This document shows positions 46,761-58,952 of a stretch of 64,000 nt of DNA, one piece after another. The stretch covers positions 150,121,517 to 150,185,516 of the forward strand of contig NC_088099.1 in NCBI RefSeq assembly GCF_036370855.1, given 5' to 3'. The stretch's first letter is position 1. Each line of letters opens with the position of its first letter. The stretch comes from Dromaius novaehollandiae (taxonomy: Eukaryota > Chordata > Aves > Casuariiformes > Dromaiidae). The notes under the pieces are model-generated. The model was not told the origin of the DNA. It made no database searches and worked only from the letters and a program-made list of their open reading frames with translations. Position numbers and translations under genes: made by a program.

Positions 46761-46835
46761 CTGGCAATGGAAAATCCAGTATTGGAAAATCCGGTATTGG
46801 AAAATCTGGTATTGGAAAACCTGGCAGTGAAATAT
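46761..46835. repeat. 15-bp minisatellite, about 5 units
   Basis: Units of the type ccggtattggaaaat start at 46761, 46776, 46791, 46806 and 46821. The three central units differ by only one to three bases. The 15-bp length keeps one frame open, giving a repeated WKI/WYWK peptide that I treat as an artefact. Confidence 0.85.
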
Positions 46836-49800
46836 TGGTGATTTAAAAATAAATTACATTCACTGAAATTCAAAAAGGAAAGCTCATTTATGGGTACCAT
46901 GTATGGTTAAGACTGTATTTACTCAGCCAATGTTTAAGTCTAAATTAGTGGTTTCTCTTTGCTGATGGTGTTCTCTTAACTAACTACAGTCAGGAGCGCA
47001 AAAGCTTTTAAATAGCTTGCAATAACAGCTGCTAGCCATCCCATGAAGTTCAGAGCAGTTCAACTTTTTCACTGGCATATAGACTCAAAGTAAACTGTAA
47101 GACCAGACCTATAGATCTAGCCAAACTGTTTTCAGTATGGACTGTGAAAAAGAAAAGCAAAGATGCTTTCATATCACTTTTCTGATGTTTTGATCCATGG
47201 AGTTGCTGATGCAATGCCTCACCCATTGACACAAGCTACCAGTATCACTACTTCAGGTATGGTATCTCTCAAACAGTTCAATTTGGGTGGCGCTTCATCT
47301 CCTGCTCAGGTCAAGGCATGCTGCAGAAGGTCCTCAGCAGATTGGGGCTGAGGTGCTGTGCAAAGGGAAAGCAGTTCAGAGCTGGCTGACCACTTTTCTC
47401 AGTCACTTCTCTAACAGCTGTCAGGAAGTTATTGAAAAACTCAGTCCCCCGAGTGAAGAACATCGCTGGCTAAACCTACCATGTGGAAGGCCTTGTATTG
47501 AAATATATACTGTCTGCACGCCACTCTATTCCTTTCTATGAAAATCTTCTATATGCCCTTATATTCTGGAAATCAATGATGCAGATTTTCACAGTGATAT
47601 CACATCTACTTACTCAGGATGAATATTACTTTGTTTGCAGTTGCGTTGCAGACAGCCAGGCTAACTAAAGATATTAGAGTGTCATCCTACCACGCTCCCT
47701 GAAAAATACGAAAACACACCTGTGACAGAGCTTACTTTTGCAACAGCCTTTTCTGTGGAAAAGACAGCTTTAGGCAAAGTGAAGTGGGCTAGCTTCTGCC
47801 ATCAGAAGAAAGTGCTAATAAACTCCAAGTACAAGCAGCGGGGTGGCAACATTTTCAATCAGAATAAGCAAATGCAGAAAAGGATCATTGCTCCTGGCTT
47901 TTCATGTTTTTAGCATTTTAAAATGTTCTCTTTGGGCATCCGAGTAAATATGCATTAAAAAAAATGAAAAGTTTAATGTCAGTTATGTTTCAGACCCTCT
48001 ACAAAGTCGGGGGAGTAAACTGCTTCTGTGATGTTGCCATAACTTCGTTTATTCTTCTTCATATCTATACAAGCCATACACTTTTTTAGAAGAAGTAGAA
48101 AATGGAGGAAACTGAAGAATGACTATAGAATTTACTTCTGGTTTCCAGCCTGAAATTGTATTTTGAATTTTTAAGATATATATCTCACAAAATGGACCTT
48201 TCAATTCAGAAATCAAAGTTCAGTAAGGATCTATTATTTTCATATTTCACCTTGTGTTTTATGGTATTTCTCACACATGCAGCTCTGAGAATTTCTATTC
48301 AGTAGGCATTCGCATTACTCAATCCTCTTAAAGATTCTGATCGGATTAGTATTCTCCCAGCATTGATATACTACACAGAACTGGTCTGAGAACACAGCTC
48401 ACTGTAAAGTCTTTCAAAATGTACAAATAACAGTACAATGTGTACAAAATTGTCTGCTGTTGTCAGCAGATTGTCTGCAGATGCCAACTGCAAGTAAATG
48501 ATATGCATCTACAGCCTATTTAATATCAAAACTTCCCATAGGCTACTTTGCCTTTAAATTCTAAGCCTCTTTCTATATTGGACTGGCAGGAAGATATAAG
48601 CTCTTTCACACCTTTGTTTTGACATGAATATTCTTCAAAGAATGGAACTCATATTGAGTTCAGACCACACGATTTTTAATTGCACCCCATTCTCAGAATT
48701 CAGAGAAGAAACAGTCCTGGTCACCTGAAATAAATCAGGGACGCTTCTGGGAAATAGATTACCAGCACTGAGAACAGTTTCATCTTCCTTGTCTTGTGGC
48801 TTACCAAAGCTGATTTCCACATTTCATTTCACTATCTAGTACATGACTTCTAATAGTCATGATTTTGTGTGTCAGCAACTTCCTGGGAAACAGACTTGGC
48901 TGACCAGTTAAACTACGTGGGTGGCTTCATTAGAACACCCAGCTGACACATTTTTGAGTAAGTGTGACTTTAGCAGGCAAATTGTTGATTATGAAAATGG
49001 TGAAAAAATCTATGCAAGTTCACAGCACCTGAGGCACTTAGCACAATGGTGTACAGACCCACAAAAAGGTCCACGACGGTGTTGCATATGCCATCATAAT
49101 TCTTTCAGTGGCACTGATGTGCTGCAATTGCCAATGTTGGGGAGAAATCTTGTAGAAATGGATGAGTGGAGGGGGAGAAGGGTGATAAGGGGAGGATAAA
49201 GCTGCATACAGGCAGCCCAGAATACAGGGTACTCACCAGAAAGACAGCAGCTGTTTTGTGACCTTTCAAAAAACTTAGTATTGTCACTTAGGACTACTGA
49301 GCAAACCTCCAAAAAGGGAAAGAATTAAAAATTGCTTTCCTACAACACACCACATGCTGTGTCTCCTCCTTCATGCGGTCAAAAAACAGCATTATGGCAG
49401 TCAATTATGGTTACCATTTGGAATTTCTATACATAGAGGAAAAAATTTAGGAAACAACCTTTCAGAATGAAAAGTAACACTGAAGGGGAACTGCCATAGC
49501 TGCACTGAATAAAGCTAGCTAGTGAGGATGATTGTGCCAAGTCATGCAGGATGTACCTTCTTTGAAGAAGGTGCTCAGCTGAGCATTGTCATTTAACTGG
49601 GGTTGGTTTTACTGTATGAAATGGAAGCATCCTGGATGATTTGGAAGCAGTAGTAAGGCCAGTCGGCTTCTGCTCAAAGGGGAAAAGAGCACTCCTCAGA
49701 CTGTGTTGTCTTGGCTAGCCTTACCTGATGACAGTCTGAATTAAAGTCAATTTGCCAATGAATCCAGATGAAGTTGTATGAGATGAAAGATCTAGAGGAG

Positions 49801-50028
49801 TGCACCAGTGTCATTGCATTCATATGTACCAATACCACACACTTATTTTAGGCTTCTCTGAAGGCAGTTTATAGGACAACAAAGGATATGACAGTACCAG
49901 TTACAAGCAGAGGTGGAAATGTATCTGAGACTGGGAAATCATAACTTCCCTGTACTAGGTCACACACTTTCAAGATCTGATTAGTGTCAACATAGTTGTC
50001 AACAAAGACATATTGGATTAAATCTCGC

Positions 50029-50142
50029 TAGGATACTACTGCTACCTTGGAGGAACTCTCAGCCATATCTGATGATGCAATAGCAACTGTGAAAAACAGC
50101 AAAGCATATGGTCCAGATGGTATTTTTGCTGAAATCTACAAA
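50029..50142 (+). mobile_element. Fragment of a non-CR1 LINE reverse transcriptase
   Basis: One plus-strand frame reads TLEELSAISDDAIATV followed directly by KNSKAYGPDGIFAEIYK. This fits the N-terminal block of non-LTR reverse transcriptases (typically KxGKAPGPDGIPAEIYK). The CR1 version of this block is different (KSPGPDGIHPRVLKEL), so this would be another LINE clade. Similarity fades after the K; the frame is closed by a stop just upstream and runs on to 50265 without further RT motifs. The element is dead and its ends are not visible. Confidence 0.5.
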
Positions 50143-53100
50143 GTGGCTTGCACTTTGACTGCATCAGCGTCTTCTTGGATTTCAAATATAAGATTTGCCT
50201 TACATGACTTGAATAATATAACTACTTTTAAGTGCAAAAGATCAACAAAGAAGAAAAAAATCTGATTAAAAGAACTGCTCAAGGATCTGCCTTTAGGCCA
50301 TAGCTTTTCCTTGGATTTCCTTGGACCCAGAGGAGGATGAAGTATAGGAATGGGAAAGTACCTTCAACATGATAGAGTCAAGTTTCCTGCTTTCACATAA
50401 GCTGCTTGTTATTTCTGTACAAAAAGTTTTGATGCAAAAAGGGGTGAGAGAGTTAATCAATATTTTCATGAAGGATATTATTTTCTGTATCGTACAGTTA
50501 GTCTTAGCTAAGAGAAGAAAACAGGTAAGTGATTTCCTGTGCTTGTTTTCCTTTCCCTACCCTGCTGATCCTCCCTAAGCTACATGCATTCCTACCAGAA
50601 AGTAGAATAAATTTCAGCAACCAAGCCCTTCCTGCATTATACAACCACTGTTACAATTTTACAAGAATAAGCACCTCACAAGTAAAGACGATCATTTTCT
50701 AAAAGTGGTGAGAGCAAGTGGGTGCAGCTGCTCATTTATACCTTCGTGTAAAAGCTCAGCCTCAGATGTGTAGGTCTGTTTAATGTGCCACAGTTTTTAG
50801 TGCTACAGTTATCCGGCAACACAGTCTTTAGTTCAATAGAAAACGTTCAGGCGTACAGGATGAGTAGAAGCAGGATAGCATTGTTAAAGTGGTTCCAAAC
50901 TTGTACTCCATAAATTACCATGGCTGAAATGTTCCTTGTGATCTGATTTCATGAAATCCTAGTATTAAAGTCCCCAAGTTTCAGTCCTTACTGTCTTTCT
51001 GTCTTTTTTGCAGGTCCAAGCACCATGACTCTTCAGGGCTAAGACCACTCCAGACTCCAGACCATGCAGACATCATCACACATGGAAAAGGGCAGGATTT
51101 TGGAGCTCTTGGGGTTGCTTGGGTAACCACAAATTCCAGGAATTTGGGGAAGGAAGGTGCAAACGACAAAACAATGAGTCCATGTGCTCAATCCCCTACT
51201 GCTCTACACAAGGTGTGCTACCCATACTAGGGGCCAAAAAAGCAGAGGCTTTGCAGACAGACATCAAATTATTTCTATTGCATAATTGCCTTTTGACAGG
51301 TTGCCTGCAAGGTTTTGTTTATTTTCTGTGTTGAACCTCACATTTCATGAGCTTAGGGTTAACTGTTTCCATCTGAAATTACATTCTGAAATTTCTAATA
51401 GGCTCAGATCTGCCTGTATTATTCCACTGGTTAATTTTGCTATATTTATTTAATATTTTTTACTCTCCTGTATGGTTTTGAGCTTACAAAGAAATAAATA
51501 TCCATACTTACGCAAAAGACCTTCATGAAAATTTAAGGAAACATCAATGCCTTGGAATATAAATTTAGAGGTACCTCCATTACACAAAGTCCATAAGAGA
51601 ATTTAACACAAATTGATTGTAAAAGAAAAAAGCAATATACAGATATATAAAACAAAGAGGAAAGCCATTTGCCATACAAATGGAAATACCCAGTCATGGC
51701 TACAGCAATTCCATTTTCTAGGCTTCGTACATAACTTGAAAATTAAGCAACATACAGCTAAAATAGTGCATCAGACATTCACTACAAACATATGCACTTG
51801 CATATGCTATGGTCTATCATGGGTACATCCTGGAAAACTATTGGCGTAAAGACCCTACATGATCAGATCCCCCCAAATAACATAGCAGTTTCTCTGCTCA
51901 GAGGCAAGGAAAGGAAAAACAGTGATTGTCATATAAAAAATGGTCATTAAATACAACATTAGAAAAAGTGTATACAGCCCCAACTCTTAAATTTTATAGA
52001 ATATTAACGTTTGCTCTTGATGATATAAAAAAACACAGTCACTCGAACAGCCCCAGGCTGCAGTCTAGCTCTCTCTTCTTTCCTCTGCCTGCCTTAGAGA
52101 CCTCATAAAATGAAGTAACAGTTGAACATTTCTCCACTGGCTGTATAAAGGCAACATGAGGACAGATTCTGTAATGACCCTGCTACTGATGCTGGAGCCT
52201 CCCAAATGAGCAACTGGAGTACAACTCTTCTTATATCTTTACCAGGGACATTCTTCTATTTAGATCAAATTTAAACCAATCAATATTATGCAAGGTAGAT
52301 GGTGAGTCGGAATTATTCCAGAGGCTATATAAAATCTGATTTAGAATAGTGCCTCCAATATTTTGGGACTCATCTTGATTCCTTTTTCCCTCTTTAGGCC
52401 CCCACAAATGAAAAGATTGGGATCAATCTGACAGATACAGCTGTCTGTTGGATGCTATCTGAAACACAGCAGAACATGCTATCATCCCAGAAAGCCACCT
52501 CTGGATGTCTGACATTGCTACACGTACAGTTTGATTTTAGGCACCACTGAAAGTCCATGACTTTTTGTCCTTTAATCTTTACTAGAAAAGACTTGACAGC
52601 GGTTCTACTGACTAAGGCTTTACATTTTAATCCCTGCCATCTAACGAGTCTCACTCCTGCCTCTGACACAGTGTATAACATTTGTGGGCTTGTTTCACCA
52701 AATAAATTTAATTGCTTGGAGGCATGTGCACAGCATACACACAGGTTATCAGAGTGCATCTGAAAGACTACAGGGAAATGTCTAATAGTGCCAATCCTAA
52801 AAAGACCCCCAAAACAACAGAGCTTGAAACCACGGCATGTTCAGAAGGCAGAAGCTCAGCCTCATTTGCCTGCGCACTGGCTGCACTGTTACTACAGTAC
52901 AGAGGTCCATATAAAAGAGGTTTATGTTGAGTCCTGGACTGTATGGAGCTGTAGCAATGATGAAATCTCAGTGTAGTTATGAGAAGTTTCTCTGACAGGA
53001 GAAGGCAAATGAGTACATTTGTGTAATTAAAACCGACCTGTGTACAGAGGGAGGAGGAAAGATTGTATCAAACATAAACACACTGTAAAAGCCTGTACAC

Positions 53101-53675
53101 ATCCCCTGCCCTTCGTTAGTGATTTCAAATCCCCCTTAATCTGCTTTCAGCTCACAGTGCAATTTACATTTCCGCGTGTCCCACATTGCGCAGCCAGCGG
53201 GCACTGTGCAGTTTGCCACGGGCTCACGCTGAGCCCCGGCTTCCACCCAGGCTGGCTGTGAGATGGCAGAGCGCATACCTCAGCAAAGGCCAGCATTTAG
53301 ACGTGCCTGCTTGTTCACTGCTGCAGCTGATACGAAACTGCACAATTTGCCATCAGGCAACCCACAGGATACGAGAGAAATCGATAAAAATGTGGTATAT
53401 GAAGTGTGTTTCTACACGATTCTTCTAACAGGTGCATTCATTTCTCCATATAAATTATACCATAATAACGGAAAACTAGAAAACACTGTAATAACGGAAA
53501 AGTGTTGCTGCTTACAGATTTTCAAGAGTGCTGTCACAGGCAAGGCAGACTAACTGATGGCTTTACTGTAGTTCCGAAGTTATTGCTGCGTGTGCGTGAG
53601 GGGGGATGTCAAGTCGGCCTCACAGCCCGCCTCGGCGGCACAAGCGACGCGCGGCGGCGGGCGGGGGCGGTGCGC

Positions 53676-53747
53676 GGCCGTTGGGGCGGCGGTTGGGGTG
53701 GCCGTTGGGGCGGCCGTTGAGGCGGCCGTTGAGGCGGCCGTTGGGGC
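53676..53747. repeat. 12-bp GC minisatellite, 6 units
   Basis: Six exact-length units of ggccgttggggc, with single-base changes in units 2, 4 and 5. The 72-bp block sits inside the CpG island. Confidence 0.95.
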
Positions 53748-53770
53748 GGTGCACGACTCCTGGGGCGCTG

Positions 53771-53786
53771 CTGCCCCCTGGCGGGC
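53771..53786 (-). promoter_or_regulatory. CTCF-like binding site
   Basis: The minus strand reads GCCCGCCAGGGGGCAG, agreeing with the CTCF core CCACCAGGGGGCGC at nearly every position. It lies 23 bp from the minisatellite within the orphan CpG island. Confidence 0.6.
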
Positions 53787-54219
53787 GGCGCGGGCCGGTA
53801 GCGCCGGGCCCGGCGGTGCCCCGGAGGTTTCCTGCCCCCCAGCCTCCTGCGGGCGGTCGCGGCCTGAGGGCAGCTCCCGGGAGGTTTTCACAGCCTGTTC
53901 TGGCGTGCATACAGCACAAACATGAAACAGAGCGTGACCGGGGGCTTCTCTTAAATACAACATTTATCTCTTTCTGTGGGAATTGCTGGCCCCCCAGCTC
54001 TTTTCTTAATAGTGTAATTTATAACTTTGCTTCTGGCTGAATCTGTAGCAAATTCTAGCCCTCAAAAAGACCAAGGCAGTTGTATATTTCTGAAATTTAA
54101 AATGTAGGTACATAAACAATAGAAAAAGATTGGAGTGAACTTGGTTAAGAATAAAAGAACACGATCAAAACTCATATTTGTCTGTGTGGGATAGGCAGCC
54201 ATTTTCAGCCAGAGAGGAC

Positions 54220-54239
54220 TTTTTTTTTTTTTTTTTTTT
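54220..54239 (+). repeat. Poly-T run (20)
   Basis: Twenty consecutive T followed by gaaaaagcaac. It could be the reverse of a poly(A) tail, but no source element is recognised next to it. Confidence 0.9.
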
Positions 54240-56756
54240 GAAAAAGCAACAGGCTCTGTTACCAAAGGAGTATATCTACACTTATCAAAATAACTCCTCT
54301 TCAAAATCACTCCATCAGCTAGATCCAAGAGACTCTCTGTTGCTGTTTCTTGGAATCAGATTATACATGAAAGAGGATGTTCATGTATAAATCCTCTCTT
54401 TCCAACCTGCAGTACAGTACTTGGTCACGTCAGCGCTGGGAGTTTGAAGCTCATCCTGGGAAATGCAGTCTAACCTCAAACACGGCACACAAGGCCTCAG
54501 TGCAAGGAACACGATTTTGCCACAAGAAATGAAGCCACAGTCCACTAATGTAGGGCTCAGGGATCTAATTCTGCATCTTATGTGCTAGCGAATAATCTCT
54601 TCCAGAAGCCAGGGAAAATACCTGCAGGTCAGTGTGTTTCAAGGGCTTCCGTTACGTGTGTTTATGAACAGATGCCAGTTTATGAGAATAAATTACTGTG
54701 CTGCATTTATCAAAATTAAAAAAAAATCACTATGCAACTGAAAATGAGCAATTATTTTCCCGTTCTTTCAGGCCATTTATTAATCAATGACAAAGACTAA
54801 TGGCATTTATATGACAGATGAAATCATGGGATTAAAAAAGGTCCTGACAATCCTGACAATACAGGCATTTTGGATATATGATGAAGGAGCTGCCATGAAC
54901 CATACAGCACTCATCCCCATGACAGTTCATAGGCAAGATATCCTCTTCTACTGATCTGTATAAGGAAAAGATTGTGTTTTTTCTCTAGGATGTTAAACTC
55001 TGAAAAATGCATAATCTTGGACACACTTCATAAAATATTTTCTTCTGAAAAAAATGAAAGCTATGTCTCTTTAAAAAGTGATATTTAGTATTAGGATTGC
55101 CATACCAGTGGACAGGTCTCTGACCATGACCACACTTATCTGTATGCTGAATGCTCTTGCAAAGATCATTTTTCTGGTTTAATCACATTGACAACATCAT
55201 TTCTACTTTTATCCACTTTATTCGATTTCACCATCTATAAACCACTGGTCTATACATTCAAAAGCCATTACATCTGTCTCCTGGGCTTCTTGTCATCTTA
55301 TATCCATCATTTAGCATCAGCTCCTGCATGCCATCAGGTTATAGTACAGGCCTGCATCACTTTCACACACAAACACTTCCCTCTTTTCTCATATATTTTG
55401 TCCTACATTTGGAAGGGGTTCCATGAAAACCTCTGCAAAGCAGTTTCATTGCTCTTTTTCAGATCCCTTCACAAACTTCAGCTTTGCTATGGTGCATAAA
55501 AAGAATTTGACAGTGGTTAAACAGCTGATGTGCAAAGTCTGTTGCTTTGGACGGTATTTGAACCAATACTACCTCATAAAATTTTGGTACCTTACCATGA
55601 GTTTTTTGGTTTCCACTTGGATTTATTCAGAAAGAAAGCCTGTGAATTCTTCATTTCATGTAGAAAACTTATGCAATCAGTCCTCGTGTGTGCATCTCTC
55701 TTTTTCACTCCAGTAATGTATGACCCGGGGGACCAATTCCAATCCCATCTACCTAAGAAATTCATAGTTTGTGGTAGAGGAGAGTATTTACTAGTCCCAC
55801 AGCTAAGGGAAAAAAATACAATGTGAGGTCAGTCCTTTTGAGGTCCTAGAGAACATGCATGGAAAAGAGATGTATTAATGACCCAATTAGAGCTCACATC
55901 TTAGTAACCGAAGATAAACCTGGAGAAATAGATCAATAGAAAGACAGACTTCCATGGTTACATGATCGAGTTAACTGCTTATTTTCTTTACAGATCTCAT
56001 TATTGGCTGTTTGGAGCAGGGTCTGTCTTTTCTTTCTGTGTTAGCATGTCACTTGGCACTCCTGAGTTCTTCTCCATGCTGTATGATTAGGGATCTTACA
56101 GCCAATTATTATATGCATATCATTGCAGGGTATACTCTAGACTTGTAAGACATTGTAAAGCAAGACTTTAGACTACCCCCCCAAAACCATGAATTAACTG
56201 TGGTCAGAGTAACATTTTTATTACAGGTTTCCATGCCTTCAGAGTAATAAAGTCAGTATTCCCAATCTGAAAAAAGATCAAGATATTGTGCTGTGAGCTG
56301 CATAGGGAAAGTAAATCTACTAGTGGTATGTGCTGTCTTTCATGAAAAATGAAGCTCATGTTTAACTTAGAGATGAACCAGATCAGTTTCAGAGAAATTC
56401 AAGCAGTGTATGTCTGAATATATTAAGGCTGGAAGCACCAAAAAGCATGTACAAGCTATGAGAAAATGACATTCTGATTTAGATTTTTCTTAGAAACAGA
56501 GGCCATCAAATGACATCAGTGAGGAGGCAAGTTTCTCTGAACGGATGCTTAAGATACTGTTTCTTTCACATCGCAACAACACTGGATATCTCTGGAGATC
56601 AGGTGCTTTCTTTCAGCACCCTGCTCTTTCCCAAGGCTGGGAAGTAAAATAAAATAAGTCATGAAAAGATACTGCTACATAAAACCATCTCCCAAAGTGG
56701 CCCGTGAAGCACTGAAGGAGCATACTGTAACTTTCTGGGTCATCTGAAGAAGAGTA

Positions 56757-56838
56757 CTGAAATGTTGCACACTGAAAGAGTAGTCTAATAGTTTGGAGTT
56801 GAGGATCTCCATAACCTTGGGAACAGAATACCTCAATG
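56757..56838 (+). repeat. 80-bp repeat module, copy 1
   Basis: It shares with copy 2 the phrases gaaatgttgcacactg, tttaatagtttg-like sequence, ttgaggat, ccataaccttg and gaacagaatacc, in the same order and orientation. The flanks are unrelated. Confidence 0.75.
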
Positions 56839-57320
56839 TTAACCCCTTACTTTGCCATCATCTTAATTCCAGGCAGGTTCAGGAAAAAAAAGCAAACAGA
56901 TATATCTATTTATACAATAAAAAATATGCAAAATAAAGATGAAGGTGGGCAAATGTGAAAAGTAAGCCATGCCTATATCTCTGTATGACTTAGACCATAT
57001 TACAGATGTCCCTCTTAGCCTATATAGCCTACCTGGCAGGATGTTAAACACCCACAGCCTCCTGGCTGAAAATCCAGTTCCTAAATAGCTCTACCAAATC
57101 AGGTTGCATTTACCTAAGAATATCCAAACTTGGAGATCTTCCTGCTTGCCTTTATCCCTTGAGGCCTGAGCAGTCAGAACGGAATTTGACTTTCCCATTG
57201 TGGCCTTTCCAGTTCTATTTTGGAAATGCAAATGAGCAGGCTCAGGTATGACTATTGCTTGATCAGATAGCAGGGTTGCCTAATGATTCCAATGCTTAAG
57301 TTCTAAAAATATAATTAACA

Positions 57321-57400
57321 CCGAAATGTTGCACACTGGAAGTGTTTTAATAGTTTGAGCTTGAGGATTGCCATAACCTTGAGAACAGAATACCCCAATG
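57321..57400 (+). repeat. 80-bp repeat module, copy 2
   Basis: Direct-orientation partner of the 56757 copy, about 565 bp away, with roughly four in five bases shared by eye. A third, shorter echo (gcaacactggaagt) lies near 57790. Confidence 0.75.
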
Positions 57401-58864
57401 CTCTTTCCTGCCAGTGTGATATTTTCCACATTGGAAAGCTGTGAACATGTTGAACATTATACCCCAGTGGAATTCATGACTTGCTAAACAAAACAAATCT
57501 GGGGTTAGGGTTTGCAACACTGGAGTGACACTTAACTAAGACTAGATATGAAGATAGTAAATGACGGTGCTGTGATACAGGTGTAGGAGTGGCTGCACCC
57601 CAACTCTGGGGCACCGATCATCTGAATAATGGTAATTTTGACATTATCTTGCAATAGAAAATAATAGCTGCATTAGATTGGTACAGTAATGTTCAGCTAT
57701 CTCCGAGCAAGTTGTATGGGAGGAGATCATGGTATATGGAAGATGCTAACAAGCCCTTCGGTTGGTTTGAGTCTTACTATATCTTGCATGTGCAACACTG
57801 GAAGTAAAGTGAGACAGAATGCCTTACATAATTATATTTATTAGAATTTACTCTTTTAAGATGGGACTACTGCTACTCAAAATGAAGTCATAGTTTATTG
57901 CTGTTGCTGCTCTAAGTTTAATGAAAAGAGAAGAGAACCTCCACATCTATTTCTTTTTACATAGAAAGAATCAAATTCTGGTCTTGGCTACCGGTACTCA
58001 AATCTCATTTACACAAGGATCATTTGCACATGAGAACAGGGATGGAATTTGGCCTTAACACATATGAGAAAATGAGTAAAAAGAAAGGAGGTTATATAAC
58101 TCATATATTGCTTAAGGACTTTGTGGAAACTAGCAATATTTGTCCATTAAGCAGCCTGATAGATTCAGAAAAATAAAGAAAAACTCAAGTTTCTAAAAGT
58201 GCATGTGATTTAATGTCATCTAGCATATAAATGACATTGGATCTAGTACCTGACCAAGTCAGTTTTTACTGTAAGATGACTCCTTTTTCCATGATTCTTT
58301 GCTCTTATTTTAACCAAAATGTGATTTCTGTCTTCAAACTAACATTGCACAGGTAAGTTTGCTAAAAAGTTTACATTTTTAACAATGCGAATTTAGAGAT
58401 TTTGTCTTTTCTTTGTATGAATACAAAGAAACTCACCCTCCACTCAATTATCCCAGCATGATATTACTGATTCCATCAGTAATTATAGTGGTACAGTGGT
58501 ATCAGTATTGAATAATACTAGCACAACTAGGAATATCCATCCTTTCAAGCTAAATCAGCATATTATTTCTGTTAGTTAGAAACATCTATGGGAACAGGTC
58601 AATGCTAAAGAGTATCATGGTAATGGGAAATGAATTTCCTAGTTATTAGGAATTGTGGGCTTGATCAGTAGTCAGGAGTTTGGTGTCCAACTATTGTGTT
58701 AATAAATGCAACCTTAAAACTCTGTTAGCGTTCACAAAGCATCTCTTGTTTCTTGGTGTCTACATTTTTCATAGAAAAATCCCACATCACACTTTTTTTT
58801 GAGGCTGAATATGTATGTTAGAGGCATACCTTTATGCTATACCTTATTAGCATGCTCTAACTTT

Positions 58865-58952
58865 GAAGTTATCCCTGCTTTGAGCAGGTAGTGTGACTAG
58901 AGACCTCCACAGGTCACTTCCAATAGAAATTATTCCATGGTGCTATGATTAT
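58865..58952 (+). mobile_element. CR1 LINE 3' end (truncated)
   Basis: The order ttatccctgctttgagcagg, gactagagacctccacagg, tcacttccaatagaaattat and tccatggtgctatgatt follows the CR1 3' UTR (ctttgagcaggg ... ggactagatgacctccagag ... gtcccttccaac ... attctatgatt). CR1 is the dominant LINE of birds, crocodilians and turtles. The copy is 5'-truncated and well diverged. Confidence 0.75.

Larger units (their letters stand above)
39500..53580. other. Gene-poor sequence upstream of CA2
   Basis: About 14 kb with no recognisable carbonic anhydrase exon. I looked on the minus strand for an NWRP last exon and an FHxHWG zinc exon and found neither. It contains microsatellites, small tandem duplications, old repeat scraps, a LINE reverse-transcriptase-like motif near 50.1 kb and three coding-like but broken stretches (43.1-43.6, 47.2-47.9 and 48.9-49.2 kb) that I cannot name. 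Confidence 0.7.
53590..53890. promoter_or_regulatory. Orphan CpG island
   Basis: About 300 bp of dense CpG and GC in AT-rich surroundings, 15 kb upstream of CA2. No exon with a convincing start and donor is seen on either strand. Long GC-driven frames on both strands (for example plus 53606-54040) have low-complexity Arg, Pro and Gly composition. It contains a 12-bp minisatellite and a CTCF-like site. It could be a promoter of a non-coding RNA, an enhancer or insulator, or a distal promoter. Confidence 0.7.

Noticed and set aside
53580..54040. Long frames on both strands over the second CpG island
   Set aside because: Same GC effect plus the 12-bp minisatellite, which repeats four residues. 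No start, donor or domain supports coding.
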